From NCBI GenBank assembly GCA_030062745.1, contig CP099848.1, positions 10,623,501-10,687,500 on the forward strand: DNA of 64,000 nt, written 5' to 3'. The DNA comes from Capitulum mitella (Eukaryota; Arthropoda; Thecostraca; Pollicipedomorpha; Pollicipedidae). Within the stretch, counting starts at the first letter, position 1. The number at the start of each line of letters is the position of its first letter. Made by a program: the position numbers and the translations under genes. Below the pieces are notes generated by a model. That model was not told where the DNA came from. It saw only the letters and a program-made list of their open reading frames with translations, and did not search any database. Below are positions 21,758 through 31,133 of this stretch, piece after piece.

Positions 21758-22967
21758 TTAACCCTATTCCCGGAGGGCTAGACGGTATGGGCGATTCCCG
21801 GCAGAGGGGGACGGATTCGGCCCGCCCTGAGATCTCGAGAACTACACATCCGATTTCACTGCAACAAACGGCAATCAACTGGCCATGACGTGGACTACAT
21901 TTTTTAAAAAGAAATTATCAAAATTTTGAAAAGCGTGGATACAGGGGGAAAAATGTCAAAATGGGGGGTACTTTTGGACTTCTTATAACTCCGTTGTTTA
22001 TGGACCGATTTCGATGAAACTGGCATGAATCGAGAGATTATGAATAGGACTTTTACCATTGGTACACACATCTGAAATTTTGAGAAAATTCATGGGCGTT
22101 CACAGGATTTAAAAAATAGGACGATTAATTTTCTAACAAATGAATGAACAAAAAAGGCGAAAACACTTTTTTGGCTTCTGCTAGTCATGTTATGCTAAAG
22201 AAGTACAAATCGCATTACAACGTTTGTATAATGTTAGCGTAGGCGGTGCCAGCAACATGAAAAAGGGGGAACTGTCATGGTCGCACGTTCTTCAGATCAA
22301 CTTGTGACCTTTGACCTTGTATGACCTCCAAGTGACCTTGGGGTCACTTGGAATGATCTCGTGTGCATTTAATATTATCTGTAAACGTTTTCAACCACTT
22401 GAATTCACTTTATTTCAAAAATTTCATTTTACGGCTATTGCGATATACGGTACGCGCACTGACATTTTAGGTCATAGCTCCGTGACCCGACCTGATATTA
22501 AGCTGAAACTTGATACACAAGTAGAGGACACCTTTTTACGGCATATATATCCCGGGTTTGGCATTTGAAAAGACAGCGCAGAATTATTGCGAAAAAACAA
22601 ATTTTGATTTTTGACCTTGACCTGACCTTTTAAAGTGACTTCAGACGAACAAAATTATATCTGCACATTGCCCAACTATTTAGCTATTCGTCCATATAAG
22701 GTTTTAAGTTCTATCTTAAACATGCTGTTTTTGGCAGACATTTTCCTTTTCCCCTCAACATGATCAAAATGGCCTGAGGTGCCTCCCAAAAACGTTGCCT
22801 GGCTCCGCCCCCGAGCAAAAGATAATTTTGAAATTGTGTGACGGCACGTAGAAAGAATAGCTAGGAAAAGTGACCAAGTTTCGTGAAGCTGCGTTAAAAA
22901 GCCTGGAATTGGCAAGCAAAAAACCCGAGGGGGGCGAATTCAGCCCCCCTGCCGGGAATAGGGTTAA
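21758..22967. mobile_element. piggyBac-like non-autonomous element, family B, copy 1
   Basis: It begins TTAACCCTATTCCCGGAGGG and ends TGCCGGGAATAGGGTTAA, with TTAA at each boundary. A G/C hairpin (GGGGGGCGAATTCAGCCCCCC) sits just inside the right end. The 1210-bp interior has no transposase. It contains closely spaced AGGTCA-type half-sites near 22306-22350, including TGACCTTTGACCTT. Four other copies (33517-34729, 42939-44206, 62395-63587, 63743 onward) align along it and confirm both ends. Confidence 0.85.
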
Positions 22968-23279
22968 CGATCGGGTATCTAGAAACCTTTTCCTTCAGTC
23001 ACTTGGACTCTGCGGCTGCCGCCCTTGCCCTCGATCACGTCGCCTGGTGATTTGTAAATGCCTCAGTGACGGAATGATGCAGTCGTACGTGTTGGCATTG
23101 GTGGTTATTTTGCACGTGGTTATTGAGCCGTTTATATCTGGCCGTTTAATATGCGCTGCTGAATAGACTACGCCAAGAACTTACTCTGTGACGTGGGAGG
23201 TACGAACGGATCGTTGGGAACCCCACGGGATAGGTTTTCAACTCCATAATAGGTATATAGGTTCGGTCAGATATAGATG

Positions 23280-23680
23280 CAGATAGACGAACACAAGCAA
23301 GGTTACGCCGAGACGTACATATATTGGTAGACAGAGACAGAAAAATACACGGAGCAGACAGAAATGAAAGTGGCTTTGGGAAGAAAAGAAAGACTGAGTG
23401 AATGTGGGCAAAAATGAGGGACACCCAGGAGACCGGCAGAGATTGACAGAGGTCGACGGACTGATGGAGATCGACCGATACCTGGGATGGGGAGCGATGG
23501 AGATCAGTGCAGACCAGAAAGAAACCAGCGGAGATCGGCTGAGACTGACAGATCGACATCAAAAAAAAGATTTAGAGAGACCGAAAGAGCAGTAGACTGA
23601 TGGAGACCAGAGGAGACCAACAAAGACTAATCGAGATCGAGTTAGATCAAAGGATTCTAACCGAAAGTGATGGAGATCCA
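23280..23680. repeat. Purine-rich imperfect GAGATCGAC-type array
   Basis: About 400 bp with strong purine bias on the plus strand. It repeats short motifs such as GGAGATCGAC, GGAGACCAG and GACAGAGG with no fixed period. It looks like a decayed simple-sequence tract. Confidence 0.55.
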
Positions 23681-23796
23681 GGGGTACCTAGGAAGACTTA
23701 CTGACACCGACGAGGATAAGAGCGCGAGAGGTCTTCACGGAGACTGGGGCTGTAAAAACTGAAGGAAATGGAACATATTTACATAAAAACATTTTG

Positions 23797-24682
23797 CTAC
23801 TCTCCAACCTGGGAAAGGGGAAGCAGAACACTACATGGCTGAGGCTGCTTCGTACCCAAAGGCGCAGCACGAAGCGAATTTGATTGATATAGCTGTGATG
23901 GGCTGAATTCAGCATCGGTGAACACATTCGGATTGAACGGCACAATGCCGTTGACCGAGAACCCCATCGTTACATTCGACGGAGTGCTCGCTTGTGACGA
24001 GGCATCTCGCAGGATGCTGGGAAGGTTGTGGATGGTCATCGTACGTCCTCGGTTGTTTCTTAGCCAGCTCGTCTGGGCCGTACAAACGTAGAAACGTAGG
24101 TCTGCATTGGGCCAAACACACTTCTGTTGAGTGGCTGGAGTTTGTGTGAGTAGTAGGGCGGAACAGAGAGCGTTACTACATCGTTCTCTTTGGCGTAGTT
24201 CAGAGACCCGATCCCCAGGTGGCTCTCATGGTGATCCAGGAGAAGAAGCAGCGGTCGCCCTGCAGAACACGAAGTGTTTGCCACGAAGTGCGTCAGGAAA
24301 TGTCTGAAATATTCAGCGGTCATCCATCCAGACGGGTAAGCCGCCCCGGTGCATCCTGTTGGCCCATCACGCACGAAATGCTTCTTGTGTCGTGCTCGAG
24401 GCAATATCAGCATCGGCGGCACGGTGTTGCCGCAGGCGTTCGCAGCTACGCAGACGGTGACAAGCTCTCCCCTTTCAGCGGAAGTCATGGAGCCGACCTG
24501 TTTTGTTCCTCTGGGCGCGACGACTTGGGGAGGTTGTTAGACCGCTGTGCTCCAGTTTCGTCGACGTTCCACACGTCTGCTTTTCGGAACCTGTACCTGT
24601 CCATCACCTCGCCAAGCTCTTTCAAGACCTCAGCAACGTTTGATCGACTAAAGCTGCTAGTGCGGCCCAAACTCGTGGCCAA
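23797..24682 (-). pseudogene. Second PHD-pogo transposase copy, disrupted
   Basis: Minus-strand frames are clearly homologous to the intact enzyme at 11468-13267. Segment 24485-24682 carries the first catalytic motif in DVWNVDETG. Segment 24060-24488 carries MTSAERGELVTVC and the second motif, LLLLLDHHESH. In the third motif the catalytic Asp is replaced by Asn (LQPLNRSVFGP). Segment 23797-24039 matches the region after the core (GFSVNGIVPFNPNVFTDAEF). The frame is broken after NVDETG and again near 24060. The basic linker and C-terminus are missing from this strand, and a PHD segment lies in the opposite orientation next to it. The copy is dead; no terminal repeats like those at 10910 and 14364 were found around it. 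Confidence 0.8.
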
Positions 24683-24844
24683 CCAATCTGTGTCGAGCCC
24701 TGGTCAAATAGCATGCCGGGGGCAAAGTGGGTCCGCTGTGAAGGTTGCAGACATTGGGTCCATGAGGAGTGTGCGAGCATGGATGGCTTTATGTACATTT
24801 GTCCGAACTGTGATTCCGATCCTTGCCACTTAGAAGTGTCGTGA
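24683..24844 (+). pseudogene. PHD finger of pogo copy 2, in opposite orientation
   Basis: The plus-strand frame starting at 24683 reads PICVEPWSNSMPGAKWVRC and then EGCRHWVHEECASMDGFMYI and CPNCDSD, ending in TGA at 24842-24844. This aligns to residues 547-595 of the intact transposase (CSEPWGNSRPGEKWIRCQEC). It keeps the C-x2-C...H-x2-C...C-x2-C pattern, although the first Cys pair is damaged. It abuts the ATSLGRTSSFSRS segment of the minus-strand copy at about 24682. It occupies the place where the transposase should have residues of about 113-145, as if the C-terminal exon-like segment had been inverted into the N-terminal half. Confidence 0.75.
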
Positions 24845-25432
24845 CGCACGCGCATTTCGTACATCTCGATGGACATAACAATCAGTAGGCGTGCGCCGGA
24901 AAATGAGACGGGGAGAGTATCGAGAACCCTCGTTTCCTGCAGGATGCACGGTGACAGCCAGAATTGCCACGAGCAGCCTCCCCCCCCGGGAGAAGTGGAG
25001 ATGGACCTCTTCAGGCCCACCGCCCCATCCAGGGGACGGAGACGCGGCGGCGGCCGTCCTCCGTGTTTTGGGAAGTGTGTTTGGAATGCGATAATCCTGC
25101 AGCACTCGCAAAGGGGAAGCGCACAGTGGCTCTCAGATCGGGGAAGAGGCTCTAGCTTTAGCCGTTTTAGCCAGACATCTGTTGGCGAAGCAAAGAGCTT
25201 GCAGCACACCATATCCACCACCACTTGTCAGTACGGGGATAAGGAAACACCGCAGGGGCTGGCAAAAGACGAACACCATCTATGAATTTTATTTGTAACT
25301 TGATAGGATCCCCGTTGGAGTGAGCGTCATCTATCCAGTTCTAAAATTATACAGTAGCGCCGCCAAGCAAACAATCATCTTACATGAGACTATTACACTA
25401 CGTTTTTCCGTAACACCAGTTGTACTTCGCTG
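24845..25432. other. No gene recognised; possible further pogo remnant
   Basis: On the minus strand near 24845-24910 a short match (YEMRVRHD versus YECAMRHD in the intact enzyme) may be the next N-terminal piece of copy 2. Beyond that, a CpG-rich block (24960-25080) and unrecognised frames follow. No start codon or helix-turn-helix of the transposase was found. Confidence 0.35.
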
Positions 25433-25594
25433 CACGGGCGCAGCCAAGGGGGAGCCCGAGGGCCCGGACCCCTCCGTAGGCCCGCATTTTTGCGAAAACT
25501 ATTGCATATCGTCTTACCGGCAAGCGGTTTTATGTGATTTCAGTTCACATTGAGCTCCCCCCCCCCCCCTAAGAAAATCCTGGCTGCGCCCTTG
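25433..25594. mobile_element. hAT MITE, 162 bp, G/C-tract ends
   Basis: The element starts CACGGGCGCAGCCAAGGGGG, and its right end read on the opposite strand starts CAAGGGCGCAGCCAGGATTT. The flanking duplication CTTCGCTG is perfect at 25425-25432 and 25595-25602. The GGGCGCAGCC terminus recurs at 26217. Non-coding. Confidence 0.85.
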
Positions 25595-25929
25595 CTTCGC
25601 TGTCTAGTACTAATACATTTCATCATACTTTCCTTTCGGCTGCATTGTTGATGCTTAAGCATTGCCGACGAATTAAAGCGCAACCATGTTGAGCAGTTTC
25701 CCCAAATCATCATGCATAAATAAAAGAACAAGGCATTCGTGGACCGTCTTACTAAAATCTCAGCGTGATCCCTTCATGTAATAATTCACTAGCTATAGCA
25801 GGTAATGAAATTGTGCAGTTGAAGCTTCGTATGTGCCCATTCGTTGCCCATGACCTATGAGAACTCATCGATGTCGACAATATGCCACACGTGAGGCTCG
25901 TGTGGGTATGTTGGCTGCGTAATTCACAA

Positions 25930-26120
25930 GGCCGCGCTATCCATGGGCAAAACCGAGTAGTCCTCGGTCCAGTCCAAGTAAATACCGTGCTCGGTCATGC
26001 CACAGAAGGACTCGGGTTAGCCCATACTGGCAGTACTCGGGCAAACCCGCTTTTGACCGAGTTGTCGCTCAGCGCCGGTTTGCCCAAGCATATGTCCATG
26101 CCCAAGCAGAACTCAGTTTA
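25930..26120. repeat. Degenerate repeat rich in CTCGG and GCCCA
   Basis: Motifs such as ACCGAG, CTCGGT and CTCGGGCAAACCC alternate with GCCCAAGCA over about 190 bp, suggesting a decayed short tandem repeat. No clear period could be fixed by eye. Confidence 0.4.
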
Positions 26121-26216
26121 GCACATGTCACCCAAATATAAAGTGGGCTCAGCCCAGCCAAATGCTGGTTGGGTCATGGAATTATGTCCAGGCATGTATG
26201 TCCTTTCAGATGCCTT

Positions 26217-26532
26217 CAGGGGCGCAGCCGGGATTTTCTTCAAGGGGTGGGGGGGGGGGGGGGCGGAGCTTACGCATGCAGCCAGAATTTTCCTCACGGG
26301 GGAAACATATGTTAAATTTTATCATAGACCACTGTCATATGACAAAGTATATACGAAAAAGCAACACTTTGACGTATCTGACTTTATATTTAGCCCGCAG
26401 GAATGCATATAATGTTTGTTTGTGCAATATATAAAATCATTATTCGTTATTCGTGCGAGATCGCTATATACCTAATGTAGACGCTCGAGGGGGGGGGGGG
26501 CATGGCCCCTATGTCCCCTGACTACGTCCCTG
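26217..26532. mobile_element. hAT-like MITE, GGGCGCAGCC family
   Basis: The left end reads CAGGGGCGCAGCCGGGATTT. The right end on the opposite strand reads CAGGGACGTAGTCAGGGG. The interior (TTAAATTTTATCATAGACCA, and GAATGCATATAATGTTTGTT further on) matches the reverse complement of the element at 28588-28854, so the two are copies of one family in opposite orientation. Two long G runs lie just inside the ends. The 8-bp flanks do not match, so the exact boundaries are less certain. Confidence 0.65.
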
Positions 26533-27685
26533 CCGAAGCTCAATGTGAAATGAAATCATACGAAAACTGCCTGCTGAGAAGACGATGTGTAACGGTTTTC
26601 GCAAGAAATGCGGGTCTAAGGGGGGGGGGGAAGCAGTCCTCCCATTGACTGCGCTAGGGAATGTGTTCCTTTCCCTGCAAACCTGCGAACCATTCCTTTT
26701 GAATATGCCCCGAAACCTTTCCAGACGATTCTAAAAATGCCGGCGGTGGCATCATCGAGCACCCATAACAAAATTCCGAAAAAATCCCCATTCAATTAGC
26801 ATGCTGAGCATCCCTGTTCTGGAGAAAAGGCTCGATGACTACTACGTAATAACGCACATATCTTGCTGACTGCTGATTAGAAAGAAAACGTGACGTCATG
26901 AAGCTTGTTGTTCCGTAGAATTGGGTAGAACTCACGGATAACGCTGACAAAAGACTAGACGCTAAGTAGAATTCAGAGTTTATAGTGAAATAGAACACAG
27001 GTTGCTCCTTTCAATCCAATATCCCAAATGCGCGCGAGATACCGTGGAAAGTCTGCGTGTATGCGAAGGAAGACTTTGAACAAGTGCAAATTCTTTGTGT
27101 TTTCGGGGATTTCGGGAACCATGGGACTGCGGAGTTTACGTGATAAGTAATGGTGTTCGGTGGCATCCATGATTGCGGGGTAAGTACAAGTGCTTCTTTG
27201 ACATCGTTTTGATGGATTTGGACAGGGCTTGAGCACGTGATAATTCTGACAATTTACTGTTAAACAGTGAGTCCGGGATATTGCTGGCACACGTCATAAC
27301 GCAGCTTCTGGGTTGTATGTTTGGTCTGTCATTGGAGGAAAAGGTGGTATAACTTGTCACTGGTAATCTTTGTCCACATCATTATCAAGTTGTTTAATTG
27401 TAAGCATTTTGTCTGGTTTTCTTTTACCATCACAATCCATTTTTATTACCAGCTTCTGTGCTGGATGTCATAGATGCAAAGCTGATGGTCATGCTGTGGC
27501 TGGGGCAGCAAATTATGGGGGGGGGATGGAGCAACTCTCCCCATCCCTGGTTGAAATTTAACATCAGTCCCAAGGCATTGTACTGAAAGAAACATATAAA
27601 AAATTGGCTTGCCCCCATCTCTGGAGAGGGTCCACTACCACTGGCCACGAGCATATGATCAGGAAGGAGGCAGGTTGGCCATGAC
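26533..27685. other. No gene recognised
   Basis: This stretch contains another run of about 10 G near 26621 and AT-rich unassigned sequence. No splice-bounded or repeat-family feature could be supported. Confidence 0.45.
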
Positions 27686-27800
27686 CAAGGCTGGAAACAC
27701 ATTTTTTTGGTGTTGAAGAACACTGAAAAATATGTGCTCTGAAAACATTTTATGCTCCAATAGTTTGATATGACACATTCCTCAAAATGCTGCATGACAA

Positions 27801-28180
27801 TGGTAATCCTTTTAGAAGCGTGCGCCATAAACCAAGCACACTGGATGACACATATACGGCGCGCGTGGCAAAAGGAAACGTCAGCTGTTGCGAGAAACAA
27901 CAACATTATGCACTGGAGCTCCAGGGTCGTGGATCACCTACTATTCGCTAACCTAACCTAACCTAACCTTACCTAACCTAACCTAACCTAACCTAACCTA
28001 ACCTAACCTAACCTAACCTACTGTGTAAAACAAGAGCGAATAGTAGGTGATCTACGACCTGGAGCTCCAGTGCATAATGTTGTTGTTCCTCGCAACAGCT
28101 AACGTCTCCTTTTGCCACGCGCGCCGTATATGTGTCATCCAGTGTGCTTGGTTTATGGCGTGCGCTTCTAAAGGATTGCC
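27801..28180. mobile_element. Palindromic MITE with telomere-like loop
   Basis: The left arm (27801-27948) and right arm (28036-28180) are almost perfect inverted copies of about 145-148 bp; for example CACTGGAGCTCCAGGGTCGT at 27911 pairs with the complement of ACGACCTGGAGCTCCAGTG. The element is flanked by the perfect 8-bp duplication CATGACAA (27793-27800 and 28181-28188). The 87-bp loop is mostly CCTAA repeats. It has no coding capacity. The 8-bp duplication suggests mobilisation by a hAT-type enzyme. Confidence 0.85.
27949..28020. repeat. (CCTAA)n, telomere-like pentamer array
   Basis: About 14 copies of the pentamer, with one ACCTT variant near 27968. TTAGG/CCTAA is the ancestral arthropod telomere repeat. 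Here it fills the loop of a palindromic MITE and is therefore interstitial, not a chromosome end. Confidence 0.95.
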
Positions 28181-28587
28181 CATGACAACCATGATAGAAA
28201 TTCCTAACCATGGAAGCAAATGACTGTATCTCCATTCAGTAAGAAACAGCTATGATGTCATAACTAACTTACACCAAGAATGCCAGCTTAAGCCAGTATT
28301 AAGCCAGCCAGTAAGTTTTTGCAAAATTTTGTGTTCCAAAGCAAAAATTATTCCTTGACACCAAGAACAAAAATGCAATTTCCAACCCTGGCCATGACCC
28401 CCACTGCAGAAAATTCATCATTAGCCTTATGAGTAAATTATCTTTGGCTGCCACTTTTTCCATGTGTTTCTGCCCCCTTCATATAGAGATGTAGTTAGCT
28501 TCAGAATCATGTTTATTGCCATTATTGGGGAGTGGAGAATGGGCCTGCATTTTATCTGCTTTTAAGTCATGCAGTCAGTATGCAGAT

Positions 28588-28854
28588 CAGTGTTGTAGCC
28601 AAGGGGACCAAGGGGGCCATGCCCCCTCCTGAGCCAGCAGTCTTCACTAGATATATAATGATTTCACACAATTACAGAATAGTGATCATGTGTATGTTGC
28701 AAAAACAAACATTATATCTGTTCCTCTGGGTTAAATATGAGGGTAATTGTGCAGAATTGCTGCTTTTCCATATAAAATTTGTCCTATGGCAGTGGCATAT
28801 GAAAACATTTGACATTGGGCCCCTCCCCTGCAGGAAATCCTGGTTATGTGCCTG
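28588..28854. mobile_element. hAT-like MITE, second copy of the 26217 family (inverted)
   Basis: It starts CAGTGTTGTAGCCAAGGGG, and the opposite-strand end reads CAGGCACATAACCAGGATTT. Its interior is the reverse complement of 26217-26532 with substitutions. The flanking 8-mers ATGCAGAT (28580-28587) and GTACAGAT (28855-28862) agree at 6 of 8 positions, consistent with a decayed hAT duplication. Confidence 0.65.
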
Positions 28855-30734
28855 GTACAGATTCATTCAGAATGGCCTGGTTCCATGAATGCAGTGTACA
28901 GTTATCAAAAACTTGACCCATTGCTCCTTTGTATGCCTGTTCAAATTTCAGACATCCTTTGAATTAAAGATATTTGGATGTCCCTTGTATTAGGTTTTGT
29001 TTTCTGAGAATTTGTTTCAAGTCATTAGTTGAAATTGTGATTGGTCACAACACTACATAGCTAAGTCCAAAATTTGCCAGCTATGCCATTTGTTGTTTTA
29101 TTACTGTTATAGGGGCAGAGGGTGAGAGTTGGATGGATGGCTGTCTCCCTGTCCTCTCCCCTCCTACTTCGTGCATCCCTTTGAAGGATTGCTGTGTGTT
29201 GCCGACATGTGTATTTCAAATGACTTATGTTGTGGTGGAGTGAAATATTATGTTTACCTGGCACCACTAAGCATTTGGATATCACCTCATGATCTATTTG
29301 CTACTGACTTTCTCCATCCTATGTCTATTCAAACTGTAATTCATACTGGATACCAGAAGGAATTTCAGCAAATAACAGGTGGCTGATATTGAGCAAGATA
29401 TCTGATCCGGTGACAGAGCTCACAGAGGAATGTTTTGCCACATATTAGAAATCAGAGTAATGCTGTGCAAAATATGTATTCATCTAGGTGTTCTGCTTTA
29501 TTGGTTACACAGTGGCCCATAATTATTGGATTCAGCACAGTCAGCTACAAGCTTTTCCTGAACCCCATGTAATTTAGTCTGGCCTTGTCATATTTGCAGT
29601 TTTGTATGAATAAGATGTGATTCTGATTACCTAAATTTAGGTATTTTGTATTGTCAGATTGTCCTTAAACTGAATAATTTGTCATGACTGAAAAAAACTT
29701 GCTGTTAATTGCATTTTTGTAATCATTTTGTACAAATAGTCTCATTTGGTGCAAATATGAACAGTTAAAATTTTGGTACCATTTAGAAAATTTAGAAAAG
29801 TAAAATGCTATACTCAGATTTGGAATGATACCATTGAAGATGATTATGTGTTGATAATTGCTATTGTTCCTAGGTTGCTGGATTTGTGTTTGCTTGTTTG
29901 TTGTGAGTTAGGACACTCAGGTCTTGGACTCAAGCATCTGTGTCTTTAGTCAAATCTTGCATCTCTGTCTCATCAAGTGTCAGTCAGTTGCTGCTAGGTT
30001 AGGGTATAAAGGCTCTCCAGAACTCAGTCAGTAGTCCATACTCAGTCAGTAGTCCTACCAGAAAATGTATGAGATGACCCAGTCCAAAATCAGAATTGCT
30101 ATTTCTTCTATCTTGAATGTTTGTGGTTTGTTTCTGACCAAAGGCAGTGAGCTTCAAATTTGGTATCACTTGATCAGTAACTGCATGCATTTTTAGTTGA
30201 ATCTAGATGCTAAATATCAGACTTTAAAACAATGAACTTGTTGGCATGAATTGGGTCAAGGCCAAGGCCAAGGAGGATATTGACATGATCTCAAGTAGAC
30301 TACCTTTTTTGTCTCCTGTGTGGTCTGTGTTTTGTGCCATCTTAAGTTCAGATTCAGGAAAACACTACCTTGGGGCGAATTCAGAAGTGATGTGACATTT
30401 GCTTTGCCATGCTGGAGGGACCCGAACGAAATATCGCACTTCATGCTTCAAGGTATGAATAACTTGAGTGCCAAGATTGGCTTATGCTTTATCATTGATA
30501 TACAAACTAGTACCATTGCTTTACAACGCCTGGTGTGTACAATGATGGAGATACAGTGAAGAATATTGGAGGTAAATCATTTCCCCTAAGTTTTGCTATT
30601 TCGCACGTGCTCTGTCTGCAGGTGACGTCAAAATCTCGGAAATCGGTTGGACGCCTTTTAGTGCATTACACAAATCTGCGTGTTTGAGTTAAGATTTAAG
30701 CAAGAAAGCCTGAATCGCGATTCGAGGACAAACT
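28855..30734. other. No gene recognised; AT-rich, low-repeat stretch
   Basis: This is the least repetitive stretch of the window: AT-rich, few CpG and no detectable repeat partners within the window. It may be ordinary intron or intergenic sequence of a host gene. Only short open frames occur, and none carries recognisable motifs. Confidence 0.45.
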
Positions 30735-31133
30735 GTCGAATGGCCGAATATCGCATGCCAAAATATCGAAAGCCAAATATCGACGACTAATCATCGAAAC
30801 GTGTAAATATCGACTTAAGTAAATATCGAGATGCTAAATTATCGCATAACAGAGTATCAACCGGATAAATATGGACTTGCCCAAATATCGAAACGGTAGG
30901 CTATCGCATGACACAATATTAACATTATAAATATCGACAAGTTTAATTATCGAGTGCCATATTGTCGATTGACGTAATATCGATGTGATAAATATCGACA
31001 AGCTTAAATGTCGAAATGCCAAGTTGTCGAATGACAGAACATCGACAGGATAGATATCGACATAGCTAAATATGGAATGGCGATGTATCGGAACGTGAAA
31101 TTATCGTACGTCAAAATATCGAATCAGCCAATG
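30735..31133. repeat. FB1 left array, 62-bp four-unit higher-order repeat
   Basis: From about 30793 the units follow a 16+16+15+15 pattern that repeats at least five times. Slot 1 is like TCGACTTAAGTAAATA, slot 2 like TCGAAATGCCAAGTTG, slot 3 like TCGAATGACAGAACA and slot 4 like TCGACAGGATAGATA. The first few units (30735-30793) are irregular, at 14-16 bp. Confidence 0.85.

Larger units (their letters stand above)
27686..28390. mobile_element. hAT MITE interrupted by a nested palindromic element
   Basis: The element begins CAAGGCTGGAAACACATTT and ends TTTCCAACCCTG. It is flanked by a perfect 8-bp duplication, GCCATGAC (27678-27685 and 28391-28398). Outside the nested insert it aligns with the simpler copy at 44494-44830; both contain 'ccattcagtaagaaaca' and a 'tttccaacc' end. 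The comparison shows that 27801-28180 plus one duplicated 8-mer is an insertion absent from the other copy. Confidence 0.85.

Noticed and set aside
21372-21878. A 168-codon minus-strand open frame
   Set aside because: It crosses a 38-bp minisatellite and the left edge of a TTAA element; the Arg/Gln-rich sequence is a product of the repeat.
24622-25224. A 200-codon minus frame
   Set aside because: It is antisense to the inverted PHD segment and crosses unrelated GC-rich sequence; at most a few residues near 24850 match the transposase.
27949-28020. A true telomere or chromosome end
   Set aside because: The CCTAA tract is only 72 bp, lies between palindromic arms with a target duplication, and unique sequence continues on both sides.
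30735-31133. CRISPR-like array
   Set aside because: Units are contiguous 15-16-bp repeats without unique spacers, in eukaryotic DNA.
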